64,000 nt of DNA from contig NZ_JAFMZQ010000001.1 in the NCBI RefSeq assembly GCF_024436415.1, positions 62,001-126,000 of the forward strand. The letters are read 5' to 3'. This DNA is from Pedobacter deserti (lineage in GTDB: Bacteria > Bacteroidota > Bacteroidia > Sphingobacteriales > Sphingobacteriaceae). The translations under genes were made by a program, and so were the position numbers. Shown in pieces: positions 35,983 through 44,497 of the stretch (positions are counted from its first letter, which is position 1; the number at the start of each line of letters is the position of its first letter). The notes beneath the pieces were generated by a model. It was not told the DNA's origin. It did no database searches and saw nothing but the letters and a program-made list of their open reading frames with translations.

Positions 35983-37434
35983 TTACTTCCACCGCCATTC
36001 ACCTGCAATCCTGAGCGGTATCTCAAGCTCGTTCAATCTTAAAAATGAAGCGAGCTGTGCCTCATCTAATTTGTTCGCAGGAATTCGGTCTGTATGTGCC
36101 AGCGCGAAAGCAAGCATGGCGCCGTAGCGAACCGTGTTCTTAAGTTCATGCTCGTCAACCAATTCAAACGTATCCCGGTCCGAATGATAGAAGGGGGCTG
36201 AGTTATTCGGCAACCTACCTCCGGCACCTCCACCTGTAGGTATACCTTGCAGCATGAAAGGCTGATGATCACTGTGCAAACCCGCGGCGGTGACCACAAT
36301 ATTTTTAAAGCCGGTGTCCAGTTTGGCGATCTTAGCACCCCAGCTACTTAACAGTGGTTCCATTTCTCTGCGGGTACTGACAAATCCTTTGGGATCATTT
36401 GTCATGTCGAAGTTAAGCATAAAACGAACCTGGTGAAGCGTTTGATCACTCACAGCTTTTTGAATGTATGCCTTCGAACCCAGCAGTCCCTGCTCTTCGC
36501 CCATAAACAAAACAAACTCTATCGTCCGCCTGGGCTGCTTTCCAACTTGTTTGATGGCCCTGGCCATATCGATCACCGCAAAAGCACCAATCCCGTTGTC
36601 AATAGCCCCTGTTGCCAGGTCCCAACTGTCGAGATGGGCACCTATCACGATCTTTTCTGCCGGCAGCTCATGTCCCTTTAGCGTTGCAATAACATTTCTC
36701 GCGCTGATGGCACCAGAAAAATTTGTCATGTTGAGATTGGCATACTGCGAATGGCTTTTGAGAGCCTCTTTCAGACGCATACCGTTTTCATAACCTATAC
36801 ATACGGCAGGTATTGGAATGAGTTTGCCCGTGACCGATGCTGTTCCGGTGAGTAACACGCCCGTCCTCACGGTATTGATGATGATGATGCCCGCGGCGCC
36901 ATACCGGGTTGCAAGAGCCGCTTTTTCTGATCTGTGCAGCGAAGGTGAACCGCTGGGCGACCCCGGAAGAAGTCCGAGATAAACCAGGGCTATTTTCCCC
37001 CTTACCCGCCCTGCGTCCTTGATATAATCGTCTTCCAAACCGTTGCCCAGATCAACCAGTTCTGCGGTTATGTTCGCACTAACAGGCGAATGTGCAAGGG
37101 TGACGGAAGTGATCTTGTTCAGGCTGCCAGGCTGGTCGCCAACCCTGGTCTCGTTGGTAAGACGGCTCCAGCTCTCGACTTCAAAAGGCTGATAACGGAC
37201 CTCATACCCATACGACTCCAGTAACTTGAATGCGTAAGCTTCTGCCTTTTTTCCGTTTACCGACCCCGTGAGCCTATGCGCGATGGCAGCCGTTGCATGC
37301 TCCAGGTTATGATAGGCTTGCGACCGGGCAAGAACATCTGAGTTGATTTGCCTGAATACGGTTTGTGTTTCGTCCTGCGCCGATAGGCTGAAACATAGCG
37401 TGCAGAGGAAGGCACAAAAAAAAGTGATTTTCAT
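35983..37434 (-). CDS. M28 family peptidase (carboxypeptidase Q-like)
   Basis: This 483-residue protein has a signal peptide (MKITFFCAFLCTLCFSLSAQ), a PA-like insert (about 125-235) and a di-zinc M28 catalytic domain. Metal-binding boxes are IGAHLDSWDLATGAIDNGIG, FMGEEQGLLGSKAY and LNFDMTNDPKG, in the family's order, with a distal SDHQPF. The family removes N- or C-terminal residues from peptides in the periplasm or outside the cell. The gene stands between the ECF sigma gene and the polyprenyl synthase gene on the same strand, and no specific link to either is evident. Confidence 0.92.
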   Translation of the reverse strand: MKITFFCAFLCTLCFSLSAQDETQTVFRQINSDVLARSQAYHNLEHATAAIAHRLTGSVNGKKAEAYAFKLLESYGYEVRYQPFEVESWSRLTNETRVGDQPGSLNKITSVTLAHSPVSANITAELVDLGNGLEDDYIKDAGRVRGKIALVYLGLLPGSPSGSPSLHRSEKAALATRYGAAGIIIINTVRTGVLLTGTASVTGKLIPIPAVCIGYENGMRLKEALKSHSQYANLNMTNFSGAISARNVIATLKGHELPAEKIVIGAHLDSWDLATGAIDNGIGAFAVIDMARAIKQVGKQPRRTIEFVLFMGEEQGLLGSKAYIQKAVSDQTLHQVRFMLNFDMTNDPKGFVSTRREMEPLLSSWGAKIAKLDTGFKNIVVTAAGLHSDHQPFMLQGIPTGGGAGGRLPNNSAPFYHSDRDTFELVDEHELKNTVRYGAMLAFALAHTDRIPANKLDEAQLASFLRLNELEIPLRIAGEWRWK

Positions 37435-37478
37435 CCTTAAATATAGAATTTACAGTTGCTTCCGCGAATTAAGCGCGG

Positions 37479-38450
37479 CTATTTTTTTCGCTCTGTTGTA
37501 TAACGCACAAGCTGCTCCAACCCTTCCCTGGCATCTCCCGGTTCGAAAGTTTTGAGAATATCAAACGCCTGCTGCTGATATTCCAGCATCTTTTGGTTGG
37601 CATAAAACACCCCTTGCTTGCCATTTACAAAATCGATTACCTGCTGGATTTTCACGGGGTCGTCCTGGTGGTTTTTCACAAGATTGATCATTTTCTTGCG
37701 CTCCGATTTGTCTGCCCGATTCAGTGCGTAAATAAGCGGCAAGGTAACTTTCTTCTCCTTGATGTCGATGCCCAGCGGCTTACCGACATCATCGGTACCG
37801 AAATCGAAGGTATCGTCTTTAATTTGGAAAGCAATACCGACTTTCTCGCCAAACAACCGCATCTTCTCTATCGATTCCTCGTTTGCTCCGGCAGACGCGG
37901 CACCGCAGGCACAGCAAGATGCAATTAGCGAAGCTGTCTTCTGCCTGATGACTTCAAAATACAGTTCCTCGCTGATATCCATTCGCCTCACTTTTTCTAC
38001 CTGAAGCAACTCGCCTTCACTCATCTGCTTTACCGCTTCGGACACGATCTGGAGTAGACGGAACTCCTTATTATTTACCGATAGCAGCAGACCCTTGGCC
38101 AAAAGATAGTCGCCAACCAATACAGCGATCTTGTTCTTCCATAAAGCATTTATAGAAAAAAACCCGCGCCTTTCATAAGCGTTATCAACAACATCGTCGT
38201 GAACCAGGGTAGCTGTGTGCAGCAGCTCGACCAAAGATGCACCCCTATGTGTAGATTCGGTTATTCCTCCGCATAGCTTTGCTGAAAAAAAGACAAACAT
38301 TGGTCTGATCTGTTTCCCTTTTCGCTTTACAATATAATGAGTAATACGGTCAAGTAATGGCGCATCACTATGCATCGAGGCTTTGAACTTTTCTTCAAAG
38401 GCATCAATATCCGCAGCTATTGGAAGTTTTATCTGATCGATTCCCCGCAT
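37479..38450 (-). CDS. Polyprenyl (octaprenyl-type) diphosphate synthase
   Basis: This 323-residue cytoplasmic enzyme belongs to the trans-isoprenyl diphosphate synthases. The first Asp-rich motif is LVHDDVVDNAYERRG and the second is FQIKDDTFDFG. The residues before the first motif (LVELLHTATLVHDD) lack bulky aromatics, as expected for a long-chain enzyme. The product is probably the side chain of menaquinone, the usual Bacteroidota quinone; exact chain length is not readable. A TATGTTTG -7 element lies 19 nt before the ATG. Confidence 0.93.
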   Translation of the reverse strand: MRGIDQIKLPIAADIDAFEEKFKASMHSDAPLLDRITHYIVKRKGKQIRPMFVFFSAKLCGGITESTHRGASLVELLHTATLVHDDVVDNAYERRGFFSINALWKNKIAVLVGDYLLAKGLLLSVNNKEFRLLQIVSEAVKQMSEGELLQVEKVRRMDISEELYFEVIRQKTASLIASCCACGAASAGANEESIEKMRLFGEKVGIAFQIKDDTFDFGTDDVGKPLGIDIKEKKVTLPLIYALNRADKSERKKMINLVKNHQDDPVKIQQVIDFVNGKQGVFYANQKMLEYQQQAFDILKTFEPGDAREGLEQLVRYTTERKK

Positions 38451-38469
38451 TCAGGCAAAAATGAGTGTG

Positions 38470-38477
38470 CAAACATA
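38470..38477 (-). promoter_or_regulatory. Bacteroidota -7 element of the polyprenyl synthase gene
   Basis: On the minus strand TATGTTTG fits TAnnTTTG and is 19 nt before the start codon at 38450. Confidence 0.5.
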
Positions 38478-38514
38478 AAAATTAAAATCCTTTTAAACGC
38501 ACACTTTTGGAACA

Positions 38515-39930
38515 TCAGGCATGCATGGCTTTAGACGGACATGCGAAATCCGTACGCTTTAAACCTGTCTTTTTTAGCGCACCATAACCACCAGCCACAT
38601 CAATAACCTTATCATAGCCGCGGGCCTTCAGAATTGAGGCCGCGATCATGGAACGATACCCTCCAGCACAGTGAATGTAATAAGTATCCTTTGGATCAAG
38701 CTGACCTGTCCACTCATTAATATAATCAAGCGGTCTGGCAAGTGAGCTTTCCAGATGTTCTGCTTCGTATTCCCCTGGCTTTCTGACGTCGAGCACATGG
38801 AGACCCGGATCGGCATTTGCGACAGCTTCAAACTCGTCAGCACTTACCGAAACGATGCGCTCCGTTTGCTTTCCTGCCGCCGCCCAGGCAGCGAATCCTC
38901 CGTTCAAATAACCCACCGTACTGTCATAGCCCACCCTCGACAGCCTTGTGATGGCCTCCTCTTCCTTCCCTTGATCCGTCACCAGCAGCAATGGCTGCTT
39001 TAAGTCGCTTACCAGCGCCCCCACCCAAGGAGCAAACTGTCCGTTCAAACCAATATTTATTGAAGACGGAATGAAGCCTTTTGCAAATACCTGCGGATCC
39101 CTGGTGTCCAGAATAAGCGCGCCGGTTTGAGCTGCGACCACTTCGAATTCCTCAGGAGTAAGCGGATTCAGTCCTTTCTCATACACGTTATCTATACTTT
39201 CATAGCCCATCCGGTTCATAGCCGCGTTCTTTGCAAAATATTGAGGCGGAGGAAGCAAGCCCGAAGTAACCTCGGCCACAAACTGTTCTTTACTTGCCGC
39301 CCTTAAAGCGTAGTTCAGCCGGCGCTGATTACCAAGCGTATCAAAAGTTTCCTTACTCATGTTTTTGCCACAGGCCGAGCCCGCTCCATGTGCCGGATAT
39401 ATAAGTACATGGTCAGGCAGTGTTAGAATTTTCTGCTGCAGTGAGTCATATAGGGTACCAGCCATGTCTTCCATCGTTAGTGTACCCTGCTGTGCCAGAT
39501 CAGGCCGGCCCACGTCGCCGATAAAGAGCGTGTCTCCGGTAAATATGCAATACGGCTCGCCCTTCTCATCATTTAACAGATAACTGGTCGACTCAGGCGT
39601 ATGTCCGGGTGTGTGCAGCGCAGTTAGTGTAAGTCCCCCTATCTGGAACTGTTCACCGTCATGCGCTATATGCGATTTGAAATCCGTATTCGCTGTCGGA
39701 CCATACACGATCAATGCTCCCGACTTCTCCGCCAGATCCAGGTGACCCGACACAAAATCCGCATGGAAATGTGTTTCAAAGATATACTTGATCGTTGATC
39801 CGGACTTTTCCGCTCTTTTCAGATACGGTCCCACCTCACGGAGAGGGTCAACAATAGCCGCCTCACCATTATGTTCAATGTAATAGGCCGCCTCAGCCAA
39901 ACAGCCGGTATATATTTGCTCTATGATCAT
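38515..39930 (-). CDS. MBL-fold hydrolase with two rhodanese domains (persulfide dioxygenase/sulfurtransferase-like)
   Basis: From the ATG at 39930 (an upstream TTG adds two residues) the product has 471 residues. The N-terminal metallo-beta-lactamase domain shows ETHFHADFVSGH, LHTPGHTPES and GDTLFIGDVGRPDL, which closely follow ETHE1-type persulfide dioxygenases. Two rhodanese domains follow (about 260-355 and 365-460). The second has the active-site loop HCAGGYRS with Cys near 421; the first has VTDQGKE in the equivalent loop and no Cys, so it is probably inactive. The protein likely handles sulfane sulfur from sulfide or cysteine breakdown in the cytoplasm. It is apparently monocistronic. 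Confidence 0.9.
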   Translation of the reverse strand: MIIEQIYTGCLAEAAYYIEHNGEAAIVDPLREVGPYLKRAEKSGSTIKYIFETHFHADFVSGHLDLAEKSGALIVYGPTANTDFKSHIAHDGEQFQIGGLTLTALHTPGHTPESTSYLLNDEKGEPYCIFTGDTLFIGDVGRPDLAQQGTLTMEDMAGTLYDSLQQKILTLPDHVLIYPAHGAGSACGKNMSKETFDTLGNQRRLNYALRAASKEQFVAEVTSGLLPPPQYFAKNAAMNRMGYESIDNVYEKGLNPLTPEEFEVVAAQTGALILDTRDPQVFAKGFIPSSINIGLNGQFAPWVGALVSDLKQPLLLVTDQGKEEEAITRLSRVGYDSTVGYLNGGFAAWAAAGKQTERIVSVSADEFEAVANADPGLHVLDVRKPGEYEAEHLESSLARPLDYINEWTGQLDPKDTYYIHCAGGYRSMIAASILKARGYDKVIDVAGGYGALKKTGLKRTDFACPSKAMHA

Positions 39931-39984
39931 AAACAAAATTAAACATTAATATACTTCAGAAGGTAAACGCCCGGTAAATTTACA

Positions 39985-41001
39985 CTAGTTGGTCAGCTCA
40001 CCACGCAGGGAGTCTTCCATCAGGCGTACAATTTCCTGATGCTGCAGACCTTGACCCATCAGATACATCAATTTGGTAATTGTTGCCTCAAACGTCATAT
40101 CGTATCCGCTTACTACACCCATCTGCTCAAGCCTTTTGCTCGTTTCATACATACCCAGTTCAACAGAGCCACGCTGGCATTGCGTAATATCCACGATAAG
40201 TTTGCCATTTCCTATCGCTTCCTTCAGGCAGTCAATAAACCAGCCAGCTGTCGTAGTATTACCTGAGCCAAAAGTTTCCAGTACAATGGCATCAACCGGC
40301 GATGCAGTCACGGCACGTACGGCCAGTTCGGAAATGCCGGGGTACAATTTAAGCACACCGATATTGGGATTGTAATTCAGATGAACAACGAGCTCCCGGT
40401 CCGGTTGCGGCAGAATATAATTGCTGAAAAAAGATAGCGTAACGCCCGCTTCTGCAAGAATAGGATAGTTTGGCGACCGAAACGCTTCAAACTTTTCTGA
40501 ATTATATTTAATCGCCCGGTTTCCCCGGAACAGCTGATAGTCAAAGTAAATACATACTTCAGGCACCATAGGCCGATCATCTCGGCGGGTAGCAGCTATT
40601 TCGAGTGCTGTGATCAGGTTCTCCTTGGCATCGGTCCTGATCTCCCCGATCGGCAACTGCGATCCCGTGAGCACTACCGGCTTGCTCAGATTCTCCAGCA
40701 TAAAACTTAAGGCAGAGGCGGTGAACGCCATAGTATCTGAACCGTGAAGGATAACAAAGCCGTCAAAGAGTTCATATTTGTTTTTAATCAGTGTGGCAAT
40801 TTCGGCCCATATTTCGGGCGTCATATTGGAAGAATCCAGAATCGGATCGAAGGAGTAGACATCCAGATCGTAATTGAGCCTGTCCAGTTCCGGTACATTC
40901 TGCCTGATCTGCTTAAAATCGAACGGCACCAATGAGCCTGTAGTCGGATCATTGACCATTCCTATAGTCCCTCCTGTATATATAATGAGTATTTTAGTCA
41001 T
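39985..41001 (-). CDS. ansA: L-asparaginase, type I
   Basis: This 338-residue enzyme hydrolyses asparagine to aspartate and ammonia. It has the first Thr motif in IIYTGGTIGMVND near the N-terminus and the second in VILHGSDTMAFTAS. No signal peptide is present, so it is the cytoplasmic type I form. Later blocks (LTGSQLPIGEIRTDAKENL and ETFGSGNTT) fit. It starts 2 nt after the tatD stop and is surely co-transcribed with it. No metabolic reason for this pairing is obvious. Confidence 0.94.
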   Translation of the reverse strand: MTKILIIYTGGTIGMVNDPTTGSLVPFDFKQIRQNVPELDRLNYDLDVYSFDPILDSSNMTPEIWAEIATLIKNKYELFDGFVILHGSDTMAFTASALSFMLENLSKPVVLTGSQLPIGEIRTDAKENLITALEIAATRRDDRPMVPEVCIYFDYQLFRGNRAIKYNSEKFEAFRSPNYPILAEAGVTLSFFSNYILPQPDRELVVHLNYNPNIGVLKLYPGISELAVRAVTASPVDAIVLETFGSGNTTTAGWFIDCLKEAIGNGKLIVDITQCQRGSVELGMYETSKRLEQMGVVSGYDMTFEATITKLMYLMGQGLQHQEIVRLMEDSLRGELTN

Positions 41002-41003
41002 AA

Positions 41004-41771
41004 CTAACGCTTGAAAATGGCAACCGAGTTGGCCGTAGTTTGTTCAGCAACCTCCTGGAGCGTAACCTGATGGATATCGGCTATCTTTTCGGCGATATAC
41101 TTAAGATAGCTGCTTTCGTTCGGCTTACCCCTGAATGGAACAGGTGCAAGATATGGCGCATCGGTTTCTAACACAATGTCTGAAAGTCGGATTTGCTTAA
41201 GCACTTCGGCCAGACCTGAATTTTTGTAGGTAACAACCCCTCCAATACCCAGGACAAACCCAAGTTCCAGGGCACGTTCTGCCTGCCGCAAGTCGCCCGT
41301 GAAACAATGCATAATTCCGCGCAATTTATCGTCCTTTGCCGCCTCGAGTACTTCGAAAACTTCATTAAACGCATCCCGGCAGTGAATCACGATGGGCAGG
41401 TCAAGGTCTTTAGCCCAGTTTATCTGTTCGGAAAACGCGCGCTGCTGAACTTCCAGCGTAGATTTGTCCCAATACAGATCGATCCCTATCTCTCCTATTG
41501 CACAAATATTGCGATCAGGGATGCTTTCACAGATAAGATCCAGAACTTCCTCATAGTCTTCCTTTACATCACAAGGATGCAAGCCCGCCATGGCAAAGCA
41601 GTTTTCCGGGTAGTCTTCCACCATTTTATCGATCATGGCAATTGAGGCCACATTCACGTTCGGCAGAAAAAGGCGTCTGATGTCATGATCAAAGCACCTT
41701 TGCATCATATCCCTAAGTTTCCCAGGTTCGCTTTCGTAGTAAATGTGTGTATGGGTATCTGTTAAAAGCAT
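41004..41771 (-). CDS. TatD family metal-dependent hydrolase
   Basis: From the ATG at 41771 the product has 255 residues. The metal-binding motif DTHTHIY follows the start directly; a longer frame from 41828 would run through the upstream terminator and is rejected. Other blocks are GLHPCD, GEIGIDLYWD, IVIHCRDA, MHCFTG and ETDAPYLAPVPFRG, all in order. TatD enzymes are DNases or deacylases; most are YcfH-like housekeeping proteins. The promoter -7 element TAACTTTG ends 3 nt before the ATG, so the mRNA is probably leaderless. It is followed at once by ansA. Confidence 0.93.
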   Translation of the reverse strand: MLLTDTHTHIYYESEPGKLRDMMQRCFDHDIRRLFLPNVNVASIAMIDKMVEDYPENCFAMAGLHPCDVKEDYEEVLDLICESIPDRNICAIGEIGIDLYWDKSTLEVQQRAFSEQINWAKDLDLPIVIHCRDAFNEVFEVLEAAKDDKLRGIMHCFTGDLRQAERALELGFVLGIGGVVTYKNSGLAEVLKQIRLSDIVLETDAPYLAPVPFRGKPNESSYLKYIAEKIADIHQVTLQEVAEQTTANSVAIFKR

Positions 41772-41774
41772 AAG

Positions 41775-41782
41775 CAAAGTTA
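41775..41782 (-). promoter_or_regulatory. -7 element of tatD-ansA, embedded at the end of a terminator
   Basis: On the minus strand TAACTTTG ends 3 nt before the tatD ATG and begins 3 nt after the T run of the preceding terminator. Transcription should start at or beside the start codon. Confidence 0.6.
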
Positions 41783-41785
41783 TAC

Positions 41786-41822
41786 AAAAAAAACCCTGTA
41801 AGGCAGGAGCCATACAGGGTTT
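41786..41822 (-). terminator. Rho-independent terminator of the FKBP gene
   Basis: On the minus strand a 10-bp stem (41813-41822 with 41791-41800, AAACCCTGTA arm) with a 12-nt loop is followed by eight T. It ends the DHH-FKBP transcript and directly adjoins the tatD promoter. Confidence 0.88.
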
Positions 41823-41844
41823 ACTCATTTTTGAAAGTCAATTA

Positions 41845-42834
41845 TTATTGTGCAGGTGCTGGCGGCGTATTGGCAGCCGCAGGAGAGCCTGATGGTTTCT
41901 TAATGTCCACGATCTCAACCTCAAAAGCCAACGGCGAATACGGTGTTATACGTGCTTGTGGCTGACCGCTTTCACCATATGCCAGTTTTGACGGTATGAT
42001 CAAAAGGATTTTTCCACCTTTACCGATCAGCTGATACCCCTCGTCAAATCCAGGAATTGCATTACCGATAGTGAACGGACGCGGCGCATATTGTGCCATT
42101 GCGTTGTGTATACCCGCATCCTTCGCAACCTTTTCTACCGAAGTATCAAAAATATTCTCTTTCCCGTCAGCTTTTTTAGTCAGCAGTTTACCAGTATAGT
42201 TCAGCATAATGGTATCACCAATTGCCGGTTTCGGACCGCTGCCCGGATTTGAGATCACATACTGTAAACCTGAAGCAGTAGTCTGAGGCTTAAGTTTATT
42301 CTCTTCGATGAAGTTCTTGATCTTACCTGCTTCAGCGCCCTTTAACCGCTCTACACTGGCCATATAATCTTTTTGAAAAAATTCCTGGGCCCTTCTTTGA
42401 AATGCAGTATCCGCTTCATTTGCATTTTTAGCCAATACTTTTTCGATTTTAACGGTAAAGATCAAATATTTATCCTTTGCAGCAGCCGGTGGCTTTGGCT
42501 GACCGCTGTGCTTGGTCATGGTGTCGAGATTAAGCTTAAATGTAGCGCTGTCACCCTCACCGAAAAGCGTAAGCACATCGTTCATGTCACCGCCATACTG
42601 CGCTTTACCTACCGGGAATACCTGCGGCTGTTCAATGTCATAAGTACTGAACATAACCGAATCCCGCTCATTTTTCTGGATAAAGTTCAGCTTTACGACG
42701 TCACCCTCCTTGATTTTGGCCTTGCCGCCGTCGTGATGTATCTGATACATCAGACCACCCTTGCCCTCTTTGTAATTGTTGCATGCAGCCAGACCAAGCG
42801 TAGCCGCGAAAAGAATTGCTATACCTTTCTTCAT
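41845..42834 (-). CDS. FKBP-type peptidyl-prolyl isomerase lipoprotein
   Basis: This 329-residue protein has a lipoprotein signal ending LGLAAC (Cys 18). Residues about 40-135 look like a degenerate FKBP domain (EGDVVKLNFIQKNERDSVMF), and residues about 185-315 form a normal FKBP domain (IGDTIMLNYTGKLL, FTIGNAIPGFDEGYQLIGKG, KLAYGESGQPQARITPYSPL). It should assist folding of proteins in the periplasm or outer membrane. The C-terminus is Ala/Pro rich. It is 13 nt downstream of the DHH phosphoesterase gene and followed by a terminator. A second, shorter FKBP is encoded at 44498-45211. Confidence 0.93.
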   Translation of the reverse strand: MKKGIAILFAATLGLAACNNYKEGKGGLMYQIHHDGGKAKIKEGDVVKLNFIQKNERDSVMFSTYDIEQPQVFPVGKAQYGGDMNDVLTLFGEGDSATFKLNLDTMTKHSGQPKPPAAAKDKYLIFTVKIEKVLAKNANEADTAFQRRAQEFFQKDYMASVERLKGAEAGKIKNFIEENKLKPQTTASGLQYVISNPGSGPKPAIGDTIMLNYTGKLLTKKADGKENIFDTSVEKVAKDAGIHNAMAQYAPRPFTIGNAIPGFDEGYQLIGKGGKILLIIPSKLAYGESGQPQARITPYSPLAFEVEIVDIKKPSGSPAAANTPPAPAQ

Positions 42835-42847
42835 GTGGTTGTTTTTT

Positions 42848-43861
42848 CTATTGTAATAATTGTGTTTTATATTCGGTTAATATCGATTTAAATTGCTCCA
42901 CTGTCTCTGCAAGTCCTGCCTCCGAAATCCCGCCGGCCGCGTTTCTGTGACCACCTCCTCCAAAGTATTTCTTACAAATCTCGTTTGCCGGGAAATCGCC
43001 CGTGGAGCGCAAAGATAGTTTAACTTTATCAGTTCTTTCAATAATAAATGCAGCGAGTCTAATACCATTAATCGAAAGCGCATAATTCACAATACCCTCG
43101 GTATCACCGGTCATGATGTCAAACGCTTTCAATTCTTCTTTCGTCACGGAAATGATCGCGGTATTGTATTCGCGGAGTATTTCCAGCTTATTACTGATAC
43201 AGTGACCCAGGAAACGAAGCCGGTTTTCGGTAGCATTATCGTAAACGAGCTGGTGGATCCGCCAATGCTCCGCCCCCATATCGATCAGATCGGCGGCAAT
43301 CCGGTAAACCGAAGAGGTAGCCGATTCAAATCTGAACGATCCTGAATCGGTCATTATGCCCGTGTAAAGACAGGTGGCAATATCCTTGGTCATCGAAGCC
43401 CCATCCTTCATTTCGTCCACGATAAACTCATACACCAGCTGCGCTGCCGCACAGGCATTGATGTTCCAGTGGCGGTAATCATCAAAGTCCTCAGGCTCGA
43501 GGTGATGATCTATCATGAGCTTATATGCCCCTGATGCTCTGACAAGCTCGCCGAGTTCGTTGATCCTGCTCAAACTGTTGAAATCCAAACAAAAGATCAT
43601 AGCGGCCTCCTCCACGAGCGTGGCCGACAATTCCTGGTTCTCGGTATATACGATAACCTCCGAATTGTTCGGCATCCAGTGCAAAAAGTAAGGATAGTCC
43701 GTTGGCGTGATCACTTTAACGTGATGGCCCTTTTGTATCAGATAAGCATACAGACCCAGAGACGAGCCCATAGCGTCCCCGTCGGGCTTGTGGTGCGTAG
43801 TAATTACAATCTTCTGGGGGGTAGCCAGCAACGATTTAATTTCTGATACAGATAACATCAT
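42848..43861 (-). CDS. DHH/DHHA1 phosphoesterase, NrnA-like
   Basis: This 337-residue cytoplasmic protein belongs to the NrnA group, which degrades very short RNA oligomers, pAp or linear dinucleotides. Metal-binding motifs are THHKPDGDAMGSS, CLDFN and DHH within LMIDHHLEPEDF. The DHHA1 substrate-binding motif GGGGHRNAAGG lies near the C-terminus. Since this genome encodes CdaA, a role in c-di-AMP or pApA turnover is possible, but that is inference. A TAGCTTTG -7 element sits 8 nt before the start. It is followed by the FKBP lipoprotein gene in the same transcript. Confidence 0.92.
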   Translation of the reverse strand: MMLSVSEIKSLLATPQKIVITTHHKPDGDAMGSSLGLYAYLIQKGHHVKVITPTDYPYFLHWMPNNSEVIVYTENQELSATLVEEAAMIFCLDFNSLSRINELGELVRASGAYKLMIDHHLEPEDFDDYRHWNINACAAAQLVYEFIVDEMKDGASMTKDIATCLYTGIMTDSGSFRFESATSSVYRIAADLIDMGAEHWRIHQLVYDNATENRLRFLGHCISNKLEILREYNTAIISVTKEELKAFDIMTGDTEGIVNYALSINGIRLAAFIIERTDKVKLSLRSTGDFPANEICKKYFGGGGHRNAAGGISEAGLAETVEQFKSILTEYKTQLLQ

Positions 43862-43869
43862 ATTAAGGA

Positions 43870-43877
43870 CAAAGCTA
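43870..43877 (-). promoter_or_regulatory. -7 element of the DHH phosphoesterase gene
   Basis: On the minus strand TAGCTTTG fits TAnnTTTG and ends 8 nt before the ATG at 43861. Confidence 0.55.
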
Positions 43878-43962
43878 ATGATTTAATGATAAGTTGAACA
43901 TTCGTTTTATAAACAAGCGATTTTTATATCTGTTTGGCGTCTGATATTAGGAGTATAAAACG

Positions 43963-43970
43963 TATTTTTG
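43963..43970 (+). promoter_or_regulatory. -7 element of ndk
   Basis: TATTTTTG lies 22 nt before the ndk ATG within AAAACGTATTTTTGC, a 15-mer found again before the TPR gene at 46892-46905. The nearest TTTG upstream (43933) is 26 nt away, longer than the usual 19, so the -33 element is unclear. Confidence 0.6.
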
Positions 43971-43992
43971 CAAAAAATTTTGATTTATTAAG

Positions 43993-44412
43993 ATGACTAC
44001 AAACAGAACATTCACCATGATCAAGCCTGATGCCGTTGCTAACGGGCACATCGGGGCTATTATTAACGATATTACCTCGGCAGGTTTTAAGATCATCGCG
44101 TTGAAATACACCAGGCTTACGCCTGAATCTGCTGGCGAATTTTACGCGGTACACAAAGAGCGTCCGTTTTATAATGACCTTGTAAGCTTTATGTCGTCCG
44201 GACCTATCGTTGCTGCGATCCTCGAAAAAGACAACGCTATCGAAGACTTCAGAAAACTGATCGGGTCTACCAATCCGGCAGAAGCTGCAGAAGGCACCAT
44301 TCGCAGAAAATACGCAAAATCAATCGACGCTAACGCTGTTCATGGTTCCGATTCCGATGAGAACGCGCAGATCGAGGGTGACTTTTTCTTTACCGCTGAA
44401 GAACGCTTTTAA
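43993..44412 (+). CDS. ndk: Nucleoside-diphosphate kinase
   Basis: This 139-residue cytoplasmic enzyme equalises nucleoside di- and triphosphate pools. The N-terminus [13 protein letters not shown] is standard, and the phospho-acceptor is H117 in [12 protein letters not shown]. Length and all blocks fit a functional enzyme. It is divergent from the DHH phosphoesterase gene, so two nucleotide-related genes share a 131-bp promoter region. A hairpin terminator follows 28 nt after the stop. Confidence 0.98.
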   Translation: MTTNRTFTMIKPDAVANGHIGAIINDITSAGFKIIALKYTRLTPESAGEFYAVHKERPFYNDLVSFMSSGPIVAAILEKDNAIEDFRKLIGSTNPAEAAEGTIRRKYAKSIDANAVHGSDSDENAQIEGDFFFTAEERF

Positions 44413-44440
44413 TCTGCCTTTCTTATCAAGCAAAAATATC

Positions 44441-44465
44441 AGAAAGCACCTTGCAGGTGCTTTCT
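44441..44465 (+). terminator. Rho-independent terminator of ndk
   Basis: A perfect 10-bp stem (AGAAAGCACC with GGTGCTTTCT) with a TTGCA loop lies 28 nt after ndk and is followed by a short T-rich run. Confidence 0.8.
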
Positions 44466-44497
44466 TTATATTAGCTTGCATGCAAACCAATCCGATA

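Noticed and set aside
41772..41828. Upstream start for TatD.
   Set aside because: The added residues are translated from the FKBP terminator hairpin and the promoter.
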